From Samsonia erythrinae (GTDB lineage: Bacteria > Pseudomonadota > Gammaproteobacteria > Enterobacterales > Enterobacteriaceae), in contig NZ_SMBY01000003.1 of the NCBI RefSeq assembly GCF_004342665.1, positions 1-64,000 on the forward strand: a stretch of 64,000 nucleotides of DNA, written 5' to 3'. Shown here piece by piece: positions 40,617 through 50,032 of the stretch (positions are counted from its first letter, which is position 1; each line of letters starts with the position of its first letter). The notes beneath the pieces were generated by a model. The model saw only the letters and a list, made by a program, of their open reading frames with translations. It was not told the origin of the DNA and did not search any database. Position numbers and translations under genes: made by a program.

Positions 40617-41090
40617 TTAGATGCGGCGAGCCTGCCAGTAAGCCCGTTTCCAGTACACATTCTCCAGCGACGAGCGGATGACGCCCTGGCTGGTGGAAGC
40701 ATGAATAAACTGGTCGTCTTTATCATAAATGCCGACGTGCAACCCACTGCTGCCGCTGCCCGTTTTGAAAAAGACCAAATCGCCCGGTAGCAGATTATCG
40801 CGGTCAACGCGCTCGCCCAACGCCGTTTGCGCTTCCGTGGTGCGCGGCAGTTGCAGGCCAAACTTATCGCGAAATGTCAGATAGACAAACCCTGAGCAAT
40901 CAACACCGTTACGATCCAGCCCGCCATAACGGTAAGGCGTCCTGTACCATTGCCCCAGTTGGTCGTTTAGCTGCACCATCACCATGATCGAATCGCTCAG
41001 ACGCGCATTCGGCGGCGGATTATGATGCCGACTGCTACAGCCGACTAAAATCAGGCTGGCGAGAATCAAAACATGTCGTAGACGTATCAT
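40617..41090 (-). CDS. nlpC: NlpC, NlpC/P60 family lipoprotein peptidase
   Basis: 157 residues. Lipobox LILVGC with Cys at residue 18, then an NlpC/P60 domain with the catalytic Cys in [13 protein letters not shown] (near 66), His in [14 protein letters not shown] (near 118) and HAS further on. Family members cut gamma-D-Glu-mDap or related peptide bonds in murein. It follows the btuCED genes as in E. coli. The coupling of a B12 importer with NlpC is conserved but unexplained. Confidence 0.95.
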   Translation of the reverse strand: MIRLRHVLILASLILVGCSSRHHNPPPNARLSDSIMVMVQLNDQLGQWYRTPYRYGGLDRNGVDCSGFVYLTFRDKFGLQLPRTTEAQTALGERVDRDNLLPGDLVFFKTGSGSSGLHVGIYDKDDQFIHASTSQGVIRSSLENVYWKRAYWQARRI

Positions 41091-41225
41091 GTGCGATTAC
41101 CAAAAAAACCAACGTTCCAAAGACGCGTCACGGCTGAAAATGGCGCTAAGTATCCGCTTAATTTAACGTTTAATCGGGTCGACTGACAAGTAAAGGCGAT
41201 AATTCCTATTTTATGATGAAAGGGC

Positions 41226-42002
41226 TCAGACGCTGTGGGTGATAAGCCAATGTCGCCCCTCGACCACATACCGCTGGAACGCCACGCCGAAAACAGGGGA
41301 CAACACCTCCGGCAACATGACTGCCGCCGTCTCGCCTTGCGCCACCAGTACGCCTGCCGACAGTAACCACACGCGATCGGCATGATGCAGGCTGTGGTTC
41401 AGATCGTGTGCGCAAACCGCGACCGTCATGCCTGAACGACAAAGTTCGCTCAGCAATGTATCCAGCGCCGCCTGTTGAGCCACATCCAGACTGTTGGTCG
41501 GCTCGTCCAGCAAGAGCAAACGCGCATGCGGATTGAGCGTCGGCCAAATCTGCAATAGCGCCGCGGCCAGCCGAACGCGCTGCCATTCACCACCCGATAG
41601 CTGCGTGAGCGGACGCGCCAGTTTGTCGCTCAGCAACAGGCGCTGCGCCAGAACCTGCACCACCTCTTCTACCGCCGCTTCCTGAGCCAACGGCGGCTGG
41701 TGCAGTCGCCAATACTGGAACACCGGCATGGTGGCCAGCGGCGGTTGCTGCTGTGCCAGATAGGCGCGCCGCACGGCTAAATCCGCCGCCGAATACTGTG
41801 ACAACGGCGTACCGTCCAGATAAACCTCGCCCTCGCCGGCCAGCAGACCGGCCACTCTCGCCAGCAGGGTGCTTTTCCCTGCGCCGTTCGGGCCAATGAT
41901 GTGCAACAGTTCGCCACGGCGGCACGCCGCATTGATCGGCGACAAACGCGGCAGGACGCTGGCCTGCCGCAGTTGCAATAACGCAGGAGTCTGCTGCGTC
42001 AC
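41226..42002 (-). CDS. btuD: BtuD, ATPase of the vitamin B12 importer
   Basis: 258 residues. Walker [10 protein letters not shown] (near 37-45), signature LSGGEWQRVRLAAALLQIWP, Walker B LLLLDEPTNSLD and switch region CAHDLNHSLHHAD. It drives cobalamin import through BtuC. It starts right after the btuE stop (the stop and start are contiguous), so it is coupled to it. Its 3' end is followed by 135 bases before nlpC. Confidence 0.96.
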   Translation of the reverse strand: MTQQTPALLQLRQASVLPRLSPINAACRRGELLHIIGPNGAGKSTLLARVAGLLAGEGEVYLDGTPLSQYSAADLAVRRAYLAQQQPPLATMPVFQYWRLHQPPLAQEAAVEEVVQVLAQRLLLSDKLARPLTQLSGGEWQRVRLAAALLQIWPTLNPHARLLLLDEPTNSLDVAQQAALDTLLSELCRSGMTVAVCAHDLNHSLHHADRVWLLSAGVLVAQGETAAVMLPEVLSPVFGVAFQRYVVEGRHWLITHSV

Positions 42003-42554
42003 TTATTTTGCCAACGCGTCTTCAATCGCTTTCACAATGGTGTCATGATCAGGCGACATATCCGGCGCAAAGCGATCGATCACGCGTCCTTCGCGATCCA
42101 CCAGAAATTTTTCAAAATTCCACAGGATGTCTTCCGGATGCTTAGGTTTGCGGCCCTTATTGACCAAACGCGCAAAAAAGTCACTTTTCCAGGTTCCGTT
42201 AGCCTCCGGCTGTTCGCGAATCAACCGTTGATACAGCGGGTGACGGTTCTCGCCGTTCACTTCAATCTTACTGAACATCGGGAACTGAACGCCAAAGGTG
42301 CCACGGCAAAACGCCTGAATTTCCGTCTCCGAGCCCGGCTCCTGCCCGGCAAACTCATTGGAGGGGAAGCCCAGCACGACCAGACCTTTATCGCGATAGG
42401 TTTCATAGAGTTTTTCCAACGCGTCATACTGTTTCGTCAGGCCGCATTTCGATGCGACGTTGACGACTAAAGCCACCTTCCCTTTAAACGCTTCAAACGT
42501 TGTCGCTTTCCCGTCGATGGTGGTCAGCGGAATCGCATAGATTTCATTACTCAT
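42003..42554 (-). CDS. btuE: BtuE, thiol peroxidase of the glutathione-peroxidase fold
   Basis: 183 residues. Peroxidatic Cys in VNVASKCGLTKQYDAL (near 36), Gln and Trp of the catalytic triad in the following blocks, and NGENRHPLYQ, WNFEKFLVDREG near the end. It reduces hydroperoxides, using thioredoxin in E. coli. The second block reads GFPSNEFAGQEPG, whereas many relatives have GFPCNQF; the Ser removes one Cys, so the resolving residue may lie elsewhere (Cys in AFCRGTF). The ATG at 42554 is chosen; the open frame extends further but has no homology. It is not needed for B12 import. Confidence 0.93.
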   Translation of the reverse strand: MSNEIYAIPLTTIDGKATTFEAFKGKVALVVNVASKCGLTKQYDALEKLYETYRDKGLVVLGFPSNEFAGQEPGSETEIQAFCRGTFGVQFPMFSKIEVNGENRHPLYQRLIREQPEANGTWKSDFFARLVNKGRKPKHPEDILWNFEKFLVDREGRVIDRFAPDMSPDHDTIVKAIEDALAK

Positions 42555-42606
42555 CGTTTTGCTCCCTTTGGTTATAAAACAAGCGTGGGTAAAACAAACG
42601 CTGTCA

Positions 42607-43644
42607 CTACAGTCGATTGCGTAATAACAGCCAGATAAACCACGGCGACCCCAGCGTAGCGGTAACCACGCCAATCGGCAACTCGGCTGCGCTCAGCGCA
42701 ACGCGCGCCACCGTATCCGCCAGCAGCAGAACCCCGCCGCCGGCTAACGCGCAGCCGGTCAATAAATAACGCTGATCGGTCAACCCGCACAGCCGTAACA
42801 TGTGTGGGATCACCAGACCAATGAATGCGATGATACCGGCCAACGCCACGCTCAGCCCAACCAGCACCCCCATGATCAACACGAGGATCGTGCGCCAGCG
42901 ATAGACCGGAATACCTAGCTGACGCGCCTGAATCTCGCCCAGCGTCAATCCGTTCAACACCGCGCCCTGACGGCTCAGCCACAGCAGCAGCGGCAATAAC
43001 GCCAACATCAGCCAACCGTGCCGCCAGTCAATGCCGCTAAAGCCGCCCATCATCCAATACATCAGTTGGCGTAAATCGAGGCTGGTACTGAAATAGACGG
43101 CCCAGGTCATCACGGCGCTACAGATGATCCCCAGCGCAATGCCGATCAGCAATAAGCGGGGGTTGGAAATAGGACGACGAGCAAAATGAAGCAACAGAAA
43201 GGTAATCAGCAACGCACCGATAATCGCGCTCAGGCTTAATGTCCAGACGGGAAGCAACCCCTGTCCCAGCAGCACCGTCAGCACCAGCGCGACGCCCGCG
43301 CCGTTCGCAACGCCCAAGAGTCCCGGTTCCGCCAGCGGGTTATCGAAGACAGCCTGCATAACGGCGCCCGACATCGCCAGACTCGCGCCCACCAGCAGCA
43401 CCGCCAATGTTCTGGGCAGGCGTAACTGCCAGATAAAGAGCTGCTGGGCCTCATCCAGCCAGGCGGTTGGCCAAATCCAGCGCTCCCCGGCACACAGACT
43501 GATAAATAAGGTCAGCAAGAGAAACGCCAGCAATAGCGTCAGACTGCGGCGATCGCGCCGACGCTGACGTTGTTTTAACTGGCGGTAATGGGGGGGTTGA
43601 GTCGCATGTTTTAACAGGTACTCACCCGGCGGTAATGGCTGCAT
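42607..43644 (-). CDS. btuC: BtuC, membrane permease of the vitamin B12 importer
   Basis: 345 residues with about ten membrane helices of the FecCD family. [20 protein letters not shown] (near 73-92), [16 protein letters not shown] and the cytoplasmic loop [15 protein letters not shown] that contacts BtuD are typical. The final [20 protein letters not shown] matches E. coli. First gene of btuC-btuE-btuD-nlpC-lplA. In E. coli ihfA precedes it, but here the upstream neighbour is a foreign-looking methyltransferase gene, so the promoter context has changed. No B12 riboswitch seen. Confidence 0.95.
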   Translation of the reverse strand: MQPLPPGEYLLKHATQPPHYRQLKQRQRRRDRRSLTLLLAFLLLTLFISLCAGERWIWPTAWLDEAQQLFIWQLRLPRTLAVLLVGASLAMSGAVMQAVFDNPLAEPGLLGVANGAGVALVLTVLLGQGLLPVWTLSLSAIIGALLITFLLLHFARRPISNPRLLLIGIALGIICSAVMTWAVYFSTSLDLRQLMYWMMGGFSGIDWRHGWLMLALLPLLLWLSRQGAVLNGLTLGEIQARQLGIPVYRWRTILVLIMGVLVGLSVALAGIIAFIGLVIPHMLRLCGLTDQRYLLTGCALAGGGVLLLADTVARVALSAAELPIGVVTATLGSPWFIWLLLRNRL

Positions 43645-43801
43645 GGTTCACCGTCGCAAAGAATTCAGCGCACGAAAGAAAATGCTCCGTCACGGTTTTA
43701 CCGCAAGGAGCATGCCTGAGCGTTGTCACGTATGTTAAACGATTTCGCTTCCCTTATACGCTAAATTTCTCTGCCGCCAAACGCCGCCGCGTCTGTTTCA
43801 G

Positions 43802-44566
43802 TCACTTGGTGCTGCACACCGCAATATAGTTAAGCTGGTTGCGATTGCGACGGAAGGTGTGAAACATGTTGAAGAACATACTGCGATTTTCTTTTTTCAG
43901 CGCATTCTTCACAATACGGGCGGCTCCCGTCAGCCCTTCATCATAGATCAGCCCTTGCGGCGTCAGCAGCGTCATCGCGCCGTGATCGTAGTGCACTTTG
44001 CTGAAGCCACACGCCTGAAATAGCGCGACCCAACGTTCACGCAGCATCGGCTGGGCATGTACGTTGATCGCCTTGTGCATCTGTTCTACCGCCTGTAGCG
44101 CCCCGCTATCCTTTTCAGACAGCAGCATGATATCGTGCGTAATCAAACGGCCCCCCGGTTTTAATACGCGGTAGTATTCGGCAATAATGCGGCTCTTGGC
44201 TTTATCGGCATACATGGTCAGCATGGCTTCATTGATCACCACGTCAAAGTGATTATCGGGGAACGGCAGTTCCAGCGCATTTGCCTGTTTAATCGTCACC
44301 TGAGATGACAAACCGTTTGCCGCAACGTTTTCCTGCGCCTTCTGTAACGCCGCGTTATCCATATCGACCCCAATGACCTGACAGCCAAAACGACGGGCGA
44401 TCTCCATGGCGGTGGTGCCCATATTACAGGCGACTTCCAGCACGATGCTATCCTGCCGAAACCCAGCCTGATTGAGCAGCCACTCCGTAGCCTTTCTGCC
44501 GCCGGGACGTAGACGTTGTTTCCCCAGTCGGGCTAAAAATTTGTGCCCTGCTTCATGATTGCTCAT
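43802..44566 (-). CDS. SAM-dependent class I methyltransferase
   Basis: 254 residues. SAM motif I VLEVACNMGTTAMEIARRFG (near 43-62), the acidic end of strand 2 in VIGVDMDNAAL, motif IV FDVVINEAM and YRVLKPGGRLITHD (motif V/VI). It resembles the UbiE/small-molecule group but the substrate cannot be told. The ATG at 44566 is chosen with GGAGCAAC before it. It follows the cupin gene by 27 bases in one operon, and both are divergent from the Crp/Fnr-type gene. Placement between btuC and cobB breaks E. coli synteny, so it was probably gained as a unit. Confidence 0.85.
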   Translation of the reverse strand: MSNHEAGHKFLARLGKQRLRPGGRKATEWLLNQAGFRQDSIVLEVACNMGTTAMEIARRFGCQVIGVDMDNAALQKAQENVAANGLSSQVTIKQANALELPFPDNHFDVVINEAMLTMYADKAKSRIIAEYYRVLKPGGRLITHDIMLLSEKDSGALQAVEQMHKAINVHAQPMLRERWVALFQACGFSKVHYDHGAMTLLTPQGLIYDEGLTGAARIVKNALKKENRSMFFNMFHTFRRNRNQLNYIAVCSTK

Positions 44567-44593
44567 CCTGTTGCTCCTTATTACTATCACCCT

Positions 44594-44935
44594 TTAGTGG
44601 ACTTTCACTGTCTTCAACATTGTCAGCAACATGCGCGACGCTTGTTTGGCATCAACGGCATGAGGGATGTTGGCTGGCATACGCACCAGCGTGCCAGGTT
44701 GCGCAACGATCGGCTTACCGTCGATCGTCAGCAACAACTCGCCGTCAAGCACCATAACGAGCGCATCATAAGGCGCGCTGTGTTCGCTCAGCCCCTGCCC
44801 CTGATCGAAGGCAAACAACGTAACATTACCACCGTCGGTGCGGGCCAGCACGCGGCTGGCGATACCGTGTTCGGTTGGGGTAATCAACTCATGGAGCACC
44901 AGCGCCTGTGCGGCGGGAAGGGTATTTTCTTTCAT
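44594..44935 (-). CDS. Small cupin-domain protein
   Basis: 113 residues, a single cupin barrel. GLSEHSAPYDALVMVLDGEL (motif 1, with the His of SEHS and Tyr/Asp where many have His/Glu) and PGTLVRMPANIPHAVDAKQ (motif 2 with the metal His). One metal site is likely, with fewer ligands than dioxygenases have, so a sensing or small-ligand role is possible. First gene of the operon with the methyltransferase. A half site TTGACAAT lies just upstream on the minus strand (44951-44958). Confidence 0.85.
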   Translation of the reverse strand: MKENTLPAAQALVLHELITPTEHGIASRVLARTDGGNVTLFAFDQGQGLSEHSAPYDALVMVLDGELLLTIDGKPIVAQPGTLVRMPANIPHAVDAKQASRMLLTMLKTVKVH

Positions 44936-44949
44936 GGAAACTCTCCGCT

Positions 44950-44958
44950 ATTGTCAAT
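44950..44958 (-). promoter_or_regulatory. Half site ATTGACAAT before the cupin gene
   Basis: On the minus strand ATTGACAAT shares TTGACAAT with the full palindromes near the regulator gene. Only one half is conserved here, 15 bases upstream of the cupin start codon. Confidence 0.4.
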
Positions 44959-45011
44959 TCGGTGAGCGCGTTTTTGCTTGCCGAATCTATGCAAGTGATT
45001 ATTATTTTCAT

Positions 45012-45029
45012 TTACTATTTCAATAGTAA
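45012..45029. promoter_or_regulatory. Perfect palindrome TTACTATTTCAATAGTAA in the divergent promoter region
   Basis: TTACTATT and AATAGTAA are perfect inverse 8-bp arms with a 2-bp spacer. It lies 22 bases before the regulator ATG and about 77 bases before the cupin start. Its half site is not of the Fnr/Crp type, so it may serve another regulator. Confidence 0.55.
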
Positions 45030-45049
45030 TATCCGCCTCTGGGAGGGCA

Positions 45050-45066
45050 AATGACATTTGTCAAAA
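45050..45066. promoter_or_regulatory. Fnr/Dnr-like palindrome over the start codon of the regulator gene
   Basis: AATGACATTTGTCAAAA; its complement TTTTGACAAATGTCATT matches 16 of 17 bases of the site at 45827-45843. It spans the ATG, so binding would block initiation, consistent with autorepression. This is inferred from position. Confidence 0.5.
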
Positions 45067-45767
45067 AGGCGTTGTCGCCCGATGAATATGGCGAGGTGCT
45101 GTTTCAGCATGACTGGATGCGCGATGAGCCGAGCGATGTGGTGTGTGCGCTTTTGGCCAAAAGTGAACGCCTGTTTTTCCGGCAGGACGACATCCTGTTT
45201 CGCGAAGGCGACAAAATGCAGCACTGTTTGCTGGTTGAAGCGGGAAGGTTGCAGGCTTTTCGCCATACTTATGGCGGGGATGAGAAAATTTTCGGGCAGT
45301 TTGCTCGCGGAGAGTTTGTAGCTATCGCCGCGGTATTTATGGATCACGGCCGCTTCCCGATGAACATTCGTGCGCTGAGCGACGGCCACACGCTGATGAT
45401 CCCACGGCAGGATATTCACCAGTTTTGTTTACAACGCCCGGCGCTGGCGCTGCGTTTGCTCAACTATTTAGGCAAGAAGCTCTATTCGACGATCAACCAG
45501 ATCGACTGGCTGACGTCCAGCTCCGCGCCACAGCGACTGGCGGATTATCTGCTGCGGCAACGTCACATTCAGCAGACTCAGCATCTGACATTACCGGTGA
45601 GTCGTGGTCAGCTCGCGACGTCATTGGGGATGCGCAGTGAAACATTGAGTCGCTTGATGTCCGACTGGAAGCGGCAAGGCCACATTACCTATCGTGGCCA
45701 TCAGGTGGAATTGTGCGATCTGAATTTTTTGGAAGATCTGGCCGCCGAGGCCCGACGGACATTCTGA
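45051..45767 (+). CDS. Crp/Fnr-family transcriptional regulator
   Basis: 238 residues. An N-terminal cNMP-type sensor domain (ILFREGDKMQHCLLVEAGRL, FARGEFVAIAAVF) joined by a long helix to a winged helix with SRGQLATSLGMRSETLSRLM. The recognition helix has the E-x-x-S-R of Fnr, which reads TTGA half sites. Only two Cys lie in the first 60 residues (32 and 59), not the four-Cys cluster of Fnr, and no Crp cAMP residues are apparent. A Dnr-like haem or nitric-oxide sensor or another ligand is possible. Divergent from the cupin-methyltransferase operon. GGGAGGG is the ribosome site. Confidence 0.88.
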   Translation: MTFVKKALSPDEYGEVLFQHDWMRDEPSDVVCALLAKSERLFFRQDDILFREGDKMQHCLLVEAGRLQAFRHTYGGDEKIFGQFARGEFVAIAAVFMDHGRFPMNIRALSDGHTLMIPRQDIHQFCLQRPALALRLLNYLGKKLYSTINQIDWLTSSSAPQRLADYLLRQRHIQQTQHLTLPVSRGQLATSLGMRSETLSRLMSDWKRQGHITYRGHQVELCDLNFLEDLAAEARRTF

Positions 45768-45826
45768 TGTGCTAAGGCGACGCAGACGCAGCGCTAACGA
45801 ACCGATAGAACCCTTTCAGATATACA

Positions 45827-45843
45827 TTTTGACAATTGTCATT
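45827..45843. promoter_or_regulatory. Second Fnr/Dnr-like palindrome, upstream of the His/Cys-rich gene
   Basis: TTTTGACAATTGTCATT contains the perfect 12-bp palindrome TGACAATTGTCA (45830-45841). It lies 60 bases behind the regulator stop and about 100 bases before the small gene at 45943. It fits the TTGAY-N4-RTCAA pattern of Fnr-type regulators. Confidence 0.55.
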
Positions 45844-45942
45844 CCCGCATCATCGGAAAATCCACTACGCTTAGCTTAACGTTGATGAGATTAAGTCTCA
45901 TTAATATGCCTGTCTGTCATAAGACATCGCGAGGGTCACGTT

Positions 45943-46161
45943 ATGCTGAGCTTTCTCCGACGAACACTGTCACGCCATGACCGCCTGTCGCCACCGCATC
46001 CACACGCGGTCTCGCCGACAGAAACCGCTGCACACGCTCACTGTAGCGAGAGTGAGTATTGTTTCTTTAACCACGCCGCCATGTTGCCGTTCGATCAGAT
46101 CGAGGAATGCTGCTGTGCCAAGGATAGGCAAGAGAAAACGCCACATTCACACAATTCATGA
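45943..46161 (+). CDS. Small His/Cys-rich protein of unknown function
   Basis: 72 residues starting MLSFLRRTLSRHDR, with five Cys (34, 40 and the triplet CCC at 56-58) and eight His, including HPH, HAH and a terminal HSHNS. This composition suggests metal binding. The N-terminus is a basic amphipathic helix that could sit on the membrane. GAGGGTC lies eight bases before the ATG. No homolog comes to mind. It stands downstream of the Crp/Fnr-like gene and has a matching palindrome in front, so it may belong to the same regulon. It could still be a chance frame. Confidence 0.5.
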   Translation: MLSFLRRTLSRHDRLSPPHPHAVSPTETAAHAHCSESEYCFFNHAAMLPFDQIEECCCAKDRQEKTPHSHNS

Positions 46162-46183
46162 CGTTTTCGCTGTTTACCGGCGC

Positions 46184-47014
46184 TTAAAACTTGATGCTTC
46201 TGCCGCGCGTCAGCCAGGCGCCCACGAATTCAGGCACCACCGTGCTGGCCGGGCCATAGATTTTTTCATCAAACTGGCTCTCAACCTGGCTAGGCTCCAG
46301 GTTCAGCTCCAGCGTATAAGCGCCGTGCGAATGCGCCTCATGCACAAAACCGGCGGCGGGATACACATGCCCGGATGTGCCGATGGCAATAAAATAATCC
46401 GCCTGTGACAGCGCATGATAAATCTTGTCCATGTGCAACGGCATTTCGCCAAACCACACGATATGCGGACGCAAAAGCGCGGGAAACTGGCAACAGTGGC
46501 AGCGTTCGCCAACGGCGAGATCGCCCGTCCAGTCAAAAATCTGCCCGCTTTGACTACAGCGTACTTTCAGCAGCTCACCGTGCATATGGATCACCCGCTG
46601 GCTCCCGGCGCGCTCATGCAGATTGTCAATGTTTTGCGTAATCAAGAGGAAATTATCTTCCAGCATCGCTTCCAAATTCGCCAGCGCCAGATGCGCGGCA
46701 TTGGGCACAATTTCCGGCTGCTGTAGCTGGCGACGGCGGGCGTTATAAAACGACTGCACCAGCTCAGGGTTGCGCTGAAAGCCTTCCGGCGTCGCCACGT
46801 CTTCGACGCGATGCTCTTCCCACAGGCCATCGCCCGCACGAAAAGTACGGATGCCCGATTCCGCCGAAATGCCTGCCCCCGTCAGGACCACCACCCGAGG
46901 TTTTTTCACTTCGCTCGCCGCCAGATAATCCCGATGAAAGATACGCGCACGAAGACGCTGCTGCCGCATACGTTTCCCCTGACGGAAACGCCCTAATCGT
47001 TGAAGCGTATACAT
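46184..47014 (-). CDS. cobB: NAD-dependent protein deacylase CobB (sirtuin)
   Basis: 276 residues, corresponding to the long E. coli form (279). The basic N-terminal arm ([20 protein letters not shown]) precedes the Rossmann core [19 protein letters not shown]. Catalytic His in [16 protein letters not shown] site [12 protein letters not shown], and a zinc ribbon with paired Cys ([14 protein letters not shown]). The Tyr/Arg of [13 protein letters not shown] indicate desuccinylase ability as in class III sirtuins. It removes acyl groups from Lys of metabolic enzymes. Follows nagK by 11 bases, as in E. coli. Confidence 0.96.
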   Translation of the reverse strand: MYTLQRLGRFRQGKRMRQQRLRARIFHRDYLAASEVKKPRVVVLTGAGISAESGIRTFRAGDGLWEEHRVEDVATPEGFQRNPELVQSFYNARRRQLQQPEIVPNAAHLALANLEAMLEDNFLLITQNIDNLHERAGSQRVIHMHGELLKVRCSQSGQIFDWTGDLAVGERCHCCQFPALLRPHIVWFGEMPLHMDKIYHALSQADYFIAIGTSGHVYPAAGFVHEAHSHGAYTLELNLEPSQVESQFDEKIYGPASTVVPEFVGAWLTRGRSIKF

Positions 47015-47025
47015 TCTTGCTCCTG

Positions 47026-47940
47026 CTAGTTATCCATTAAGTGTAGCAAAGCGGCGCCGCGCACGCCGCCCGCGTCGCCGTGACGCGCTTTTTCTATGCG
47101 TGGCAATCTGGCGATCGGTAAAAGTCGTGAAGGAAGACGCGTCGGCAAAATTTGATAAATTTCATCAAAATTCGACAGGCCGCCGCCCAATACCAACAGA
47201 TGCGGGTCGAACAGCGTCAGCAGATTCCCCAGACAGGCCGCCAGCAAATCCATAAAGCGATCGACAAATTCCAGCGCTTTTGATTCTCCGCCGCGATAAT
47301 GGCGGATAATGGTCACAGCAGGCAGGGCTTCGCCATACAGGTGCTCGTAGAGCCATTCAAATCCACGTCCGGAGATATAGTTCTCGATACAGCCGGATTG
47401 TCCACAGCCGCATTCGACGCGGGGAATATCGGCCCCGATGACATCCAGCGCATCGGACGGTAAGCGCAGGTGACCAAACTCGCCGGCGATGCCGTTACGT
47501 CCCTCGACCGGACGCCCGTCAACCACCAACCCACCGCCCAGCCCCGTACCCAGGATTATTCCCATCACAACAGGATAAGAACGAAACTCGGCGTCCCAGG
47601 CTTCCGACAAGACAAAACAGTTGGCATCGTTGTTGATACGCACCTCTCGCTGCAAACGCTGTGACAAATCAACGCGCAGCGGTTTTCCCATCGTCGCGGG
47701 CAGGTTGGCGGTAAAAAGCGCGCCGTCTTCGCCGGTTTGCATTCCCGGCACGCCAATGCCGATTTTCCCCTGCGTGCCGACCTGCGCATCGGCTTCGTGC
47801 GCCAGTTCAATCAGCGTCGCGAGCAGCTCATCATAACTATGACGCGGAGTCGGCACCCGCTTTTGCCACACTTTGTTCAACTCGGCATCAAACACGCCAA
47901 GCTCAATTTTCGTGCCGCCCATGTCAAAACCGTAGTACAT
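47026..47940 (-). CDS. nagK: N-acetyl-D-glucosamine kinase
   Basis: 304 residues of the ROK family. ATP site [14 protein letters not shown] (residues 5-18), catalytic Asp in [13 protein letters not shown] (near 105), and the ROK zinc motif GEFGHLRLP with His and [10 protein letters not shown] in [17 protein letters not shown]. It phosphorylates GlcNAc released during cell-wall recycling. With the nagZ remnant at 61929, the supply of GlcNAc from anhydro-muropeptides should be lower in this strain. Part of lolCDE-nagK-cobB. Confidence 0.96.
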   Translation of the reverse strand: MYYGFDMGGTKIELGVFDAELNKVWQKRVPTPRHSYDELLATLIELAHEADAQVGTQGKIGIGVPGMQTGEDGALFTANLPATMGKPLRVDLSQRLQREVRINNDANCFVLSEAWDAEFRSYPVVMGIILGTGLGGGLVVDGRPVEGRNGIAGEFGHLRLPSDALDVIGADIPRVECGCGQSGCIENYISGRGFEWLYEHLYGEALPAVTIIRHYRGGESKALEFVDRFMDLLAACLGNLLTLFDPHLLVLGGGLSNFDEIYQILPTRLPSRLLPIARLPRIEKARHGDAGGVRGAALLHLMDN

Positions 47941-48080
47941 GATCGCTCCTTAGGGTGTCATGATTTCCCACACGATTGGGGGGCTCCCCTCATACTGAAA
48001 GCCGCACTGGCGTTGTCAGATGATCGCGTGCCGTCCCCTCATTCACGGTAGCAGGAAAGACCGCGGGCTGCCCACTTTCG

Positions 48081-49328
48081 TTACTGTCCGCTCAGTACGC
48101 GTGCAGGGTCAATCCGGCTGGCACGCCGCGCCGGATACCAACTGGCGATCAGGCTGAGTACCAACGACGTGCCCAGCACAATAACCACATCCATCACGTG
48201 CAACTCCGACGGCAGAAAATCAATAAAATAGATATCGCCGGACAGTAACTTATGGCCGATCAGCGCTTCAATACCGCGAATGATCGTCGTCAGTTGCAAT
48301 GCGGCGATGACGCCGAACACGGCGCCTATCACGCTGCCTAACAGCCCCGCCAGCAGCCCGTACCAGACAAAAATGGCGCGAATCAGCCCGTCAGATGCCC
48401 CCAGCGTGCGCAGTACGGCGATGTCGCTGCTTTTGTCTTTCACCGCCATCACCAGAGTTGAAACAATGTTAAAACAGGCCACGCCAATCACCAGGATCAT
48501 CGCCAGATACATGATGGTTCTCACCATCTGGATATCCCGATACATATAACCATAGGTGCCAATCCAGCTACTAATGTAGACATAGGCATTCGTCACCTTG
48601 CCCGCTTCACGGACCAGCGTATTGGCGGAGAAAACGTCGTCGGCCTTGATGGCGATCCCCGTCACGCTCTGCCCCATGTCCAGATACTGCTGGGCATCCG
48701 TGAGCGGAACCAGCGCCAGACTATGATCGAGCTGCCCGCTCAGTTGCAAAATGCCGCTTACCTGTAGCCGGATGCGTTTCGGCTGCATCAGCTTCATTTC
48801 CGGGTCACTGTTGGGGATCATCACCGTAACCCAATCCCCCTGCGCCACATTCAGCGCGTTAGCCACCCCCTGGCCAATAATTAACTGCTGCTCTCCCGCC
48901 CGGAAACGTGACCAGGCGTCATCTGACACATAGTCAGGTAAGGCGCTGAGACGGCGCTCCTGCTGCGGATCGACCCCTTTTACCTCCACAGCCTGAAGTT
49001 TCGCGCCGTTTTCCAATAACCCTGTGAAGCTGATATAAGGCACGGCAGCCGCCACGCCGGGCACCTGCTCTATTTTAGACAGCATAGTCTGCCAGCCATT
49101 AAACGGCGGGTTGACCGGTCTGATTTCGCCATGCGGAACGACCGCAAGGATCCGGTTATTCAGTTCGCGCTCAAAGCCATTCATCGCGCTCAGACCGACA
49201 ATCAGCACCGCCACGCCCAGCGCGATCCCCAGCGTCGAAATCACCGAAATCAGCGAAACCATGCCGCCACTCCGACGGCCACGGCTAAAGCGCAGGCCAA
49301 TCAGCAGCGAGAGCGGAGGAAATCTCAT
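48081..49328 (-). CDS. lolE: LolE, membrane subunit of the lipoprotein exporter
   Basis: 415 residues. Four membrane helices: one near 25-48 ([20 protein letters not shown]) and three in the last third (270-300, 320-350, 375-400), with a large periplasmic domain between. LolC/LolE family. LolCDE extracts outer-membrane lipoproteins from the inner membrane and hands them to LolA. The start overlaps the lolD stop (ATGA). Confidence 0.96.
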   Translation of the reverse strand: MRFPPLSLLIGLRFSRGRRSGGMVSLISVISTLGIALGVAVLIVGLSAMNGFERELNNRILAVVPHGEIRPVNPPFNGWQTMLSKIEQVPGVAAAVPYISFTGLLENGAKLQAVEVKGVDPQQERRLSALPDYVSDDAWSRFRAGEQQLIIGQGVANALNVAQGDWVTVMIPNSDPEMKLMQPKRIRLQVSGILQLSGQLDHSLALVPLTDAQQYLDMGQSVTGIAIKADDVFSANTLVREAGKVTNAYVYISSWIGTYGYMYRDIQMVRTIMYLAMILVIGVACFNIVSTLVMAVKDKSSDIAVLRTLGASDGLIRAIFVWYGLLAGLLGSVIGAVFGVIAALQLTTIIRGIEALIGHKLLSGDIYFIDFLPSELHVMDVVIVLGTSLVLSLIASWYPARRASRIDPARVLSGQ

Positions 49329-50032
49329 TGCCGCGCTCCCATCAGGGTCAGTTCCTGCTGTAACCGGCCATCGCGCATTTCCAACTGGCGCGTCAATCGG
49401 CTAGCCAGTTGCAGGTCATGCGTTACCACCAGAAAGGCTGTGCCCTGCCGGACGTTTAATTCGCCCAGCAGTTCAAAAATGGTGTCGGCGGTGCGCTGAT
49501 CGAGGTTGCCGGTCGGCTCGTCCGCCAACACCAGCGAGGGGTTATTGACCAGCGCTCTGGCAATCGCAACGCGCTGCCGTTCGCCGCCGGACAGCTCCGA
49601 CGAACGGTGGTGGCTGCGCGCCTCCAGCCCGACGGCAGACAACATTTCGCGTGCCTTATCCTGCGCCTGCGACGTCGGCGCGTTACCAATGAGCAACGGC
49701 ATCGCCACGTTTTCCAACGCGGTGAAATCCGGCAGCAGATGGTGGAACTGATAAATAAACCCCAGTTCACGATTGCGTAAATCCGCTTTTGCCGCCGCTG
49801 AGAGCGAACTCAACGGCTGCCCTTTAAAGATAACCTCGCCGGACGTTGGCGTATCCAACCCGCCCAGCAGATGCAGCAGCGTACTTTTGCCGGATCCAGA
49901 ACTTCCGACGATCGCCATCATCTCCCCGCGGTTCATCTCGAAGGAGACATCGCGCAGCACATCGGTAGACAACTTGCCGTCCTGATAGCGCTTGCACAGG
50001 TTACTGCACTGCAATAACGATAAATCACTCAT
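49325..50032 (-). CDS. lolD: LolD, ATPase of the lipoprotein exporter
   Basis: 235 residues. Walker [10 protein letters not shown] (near 42-50), [20 protein letters not shown] signature, Walker [13 protein letters not shown] followed by the typical [11 protein letters not shown], and [12 protein letters not shown]. The ATG at 50032 starts [19 protein letters not shown]; further upstream codons overlap lolC by 70 bases and are not homologous. It overlaps lolC by eight bases. Confidence 0.96.
   Translation of the reverse strand: MSDLSLLQCSNLCKRYQDGKLSTDVLRDVSFEMNRGEMMAIVGSSGSGKSTLLHLLGGLDTPTSGEVIFKGQPLSSLSAAAKADLRNRELGFIYQFHHLLPDFTALENVAMPLLIGNAPTSQAQDKAREMLSAVGLEARSHHRSSELSGGERQRVAIARALVNNPSLVLADEPTGNLDQRTADTIFELLGELNVRQGTAFLVVTHDLQLASRLTRQLEMRDGRLQQELTLMGARQ

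Noticed and set aside
40580-40861. N-terminal extension of the lplA frame
   Set aside because: The extra codons are an antisense-like frame over nlpC with no LplA homology; the family start is MSSLRL at 40579.
43645-43801. Cobalamin riboswitch before btuC
   Set aside because: No B12-box-like sequence or long structured leader is seen in the 157 bases available.
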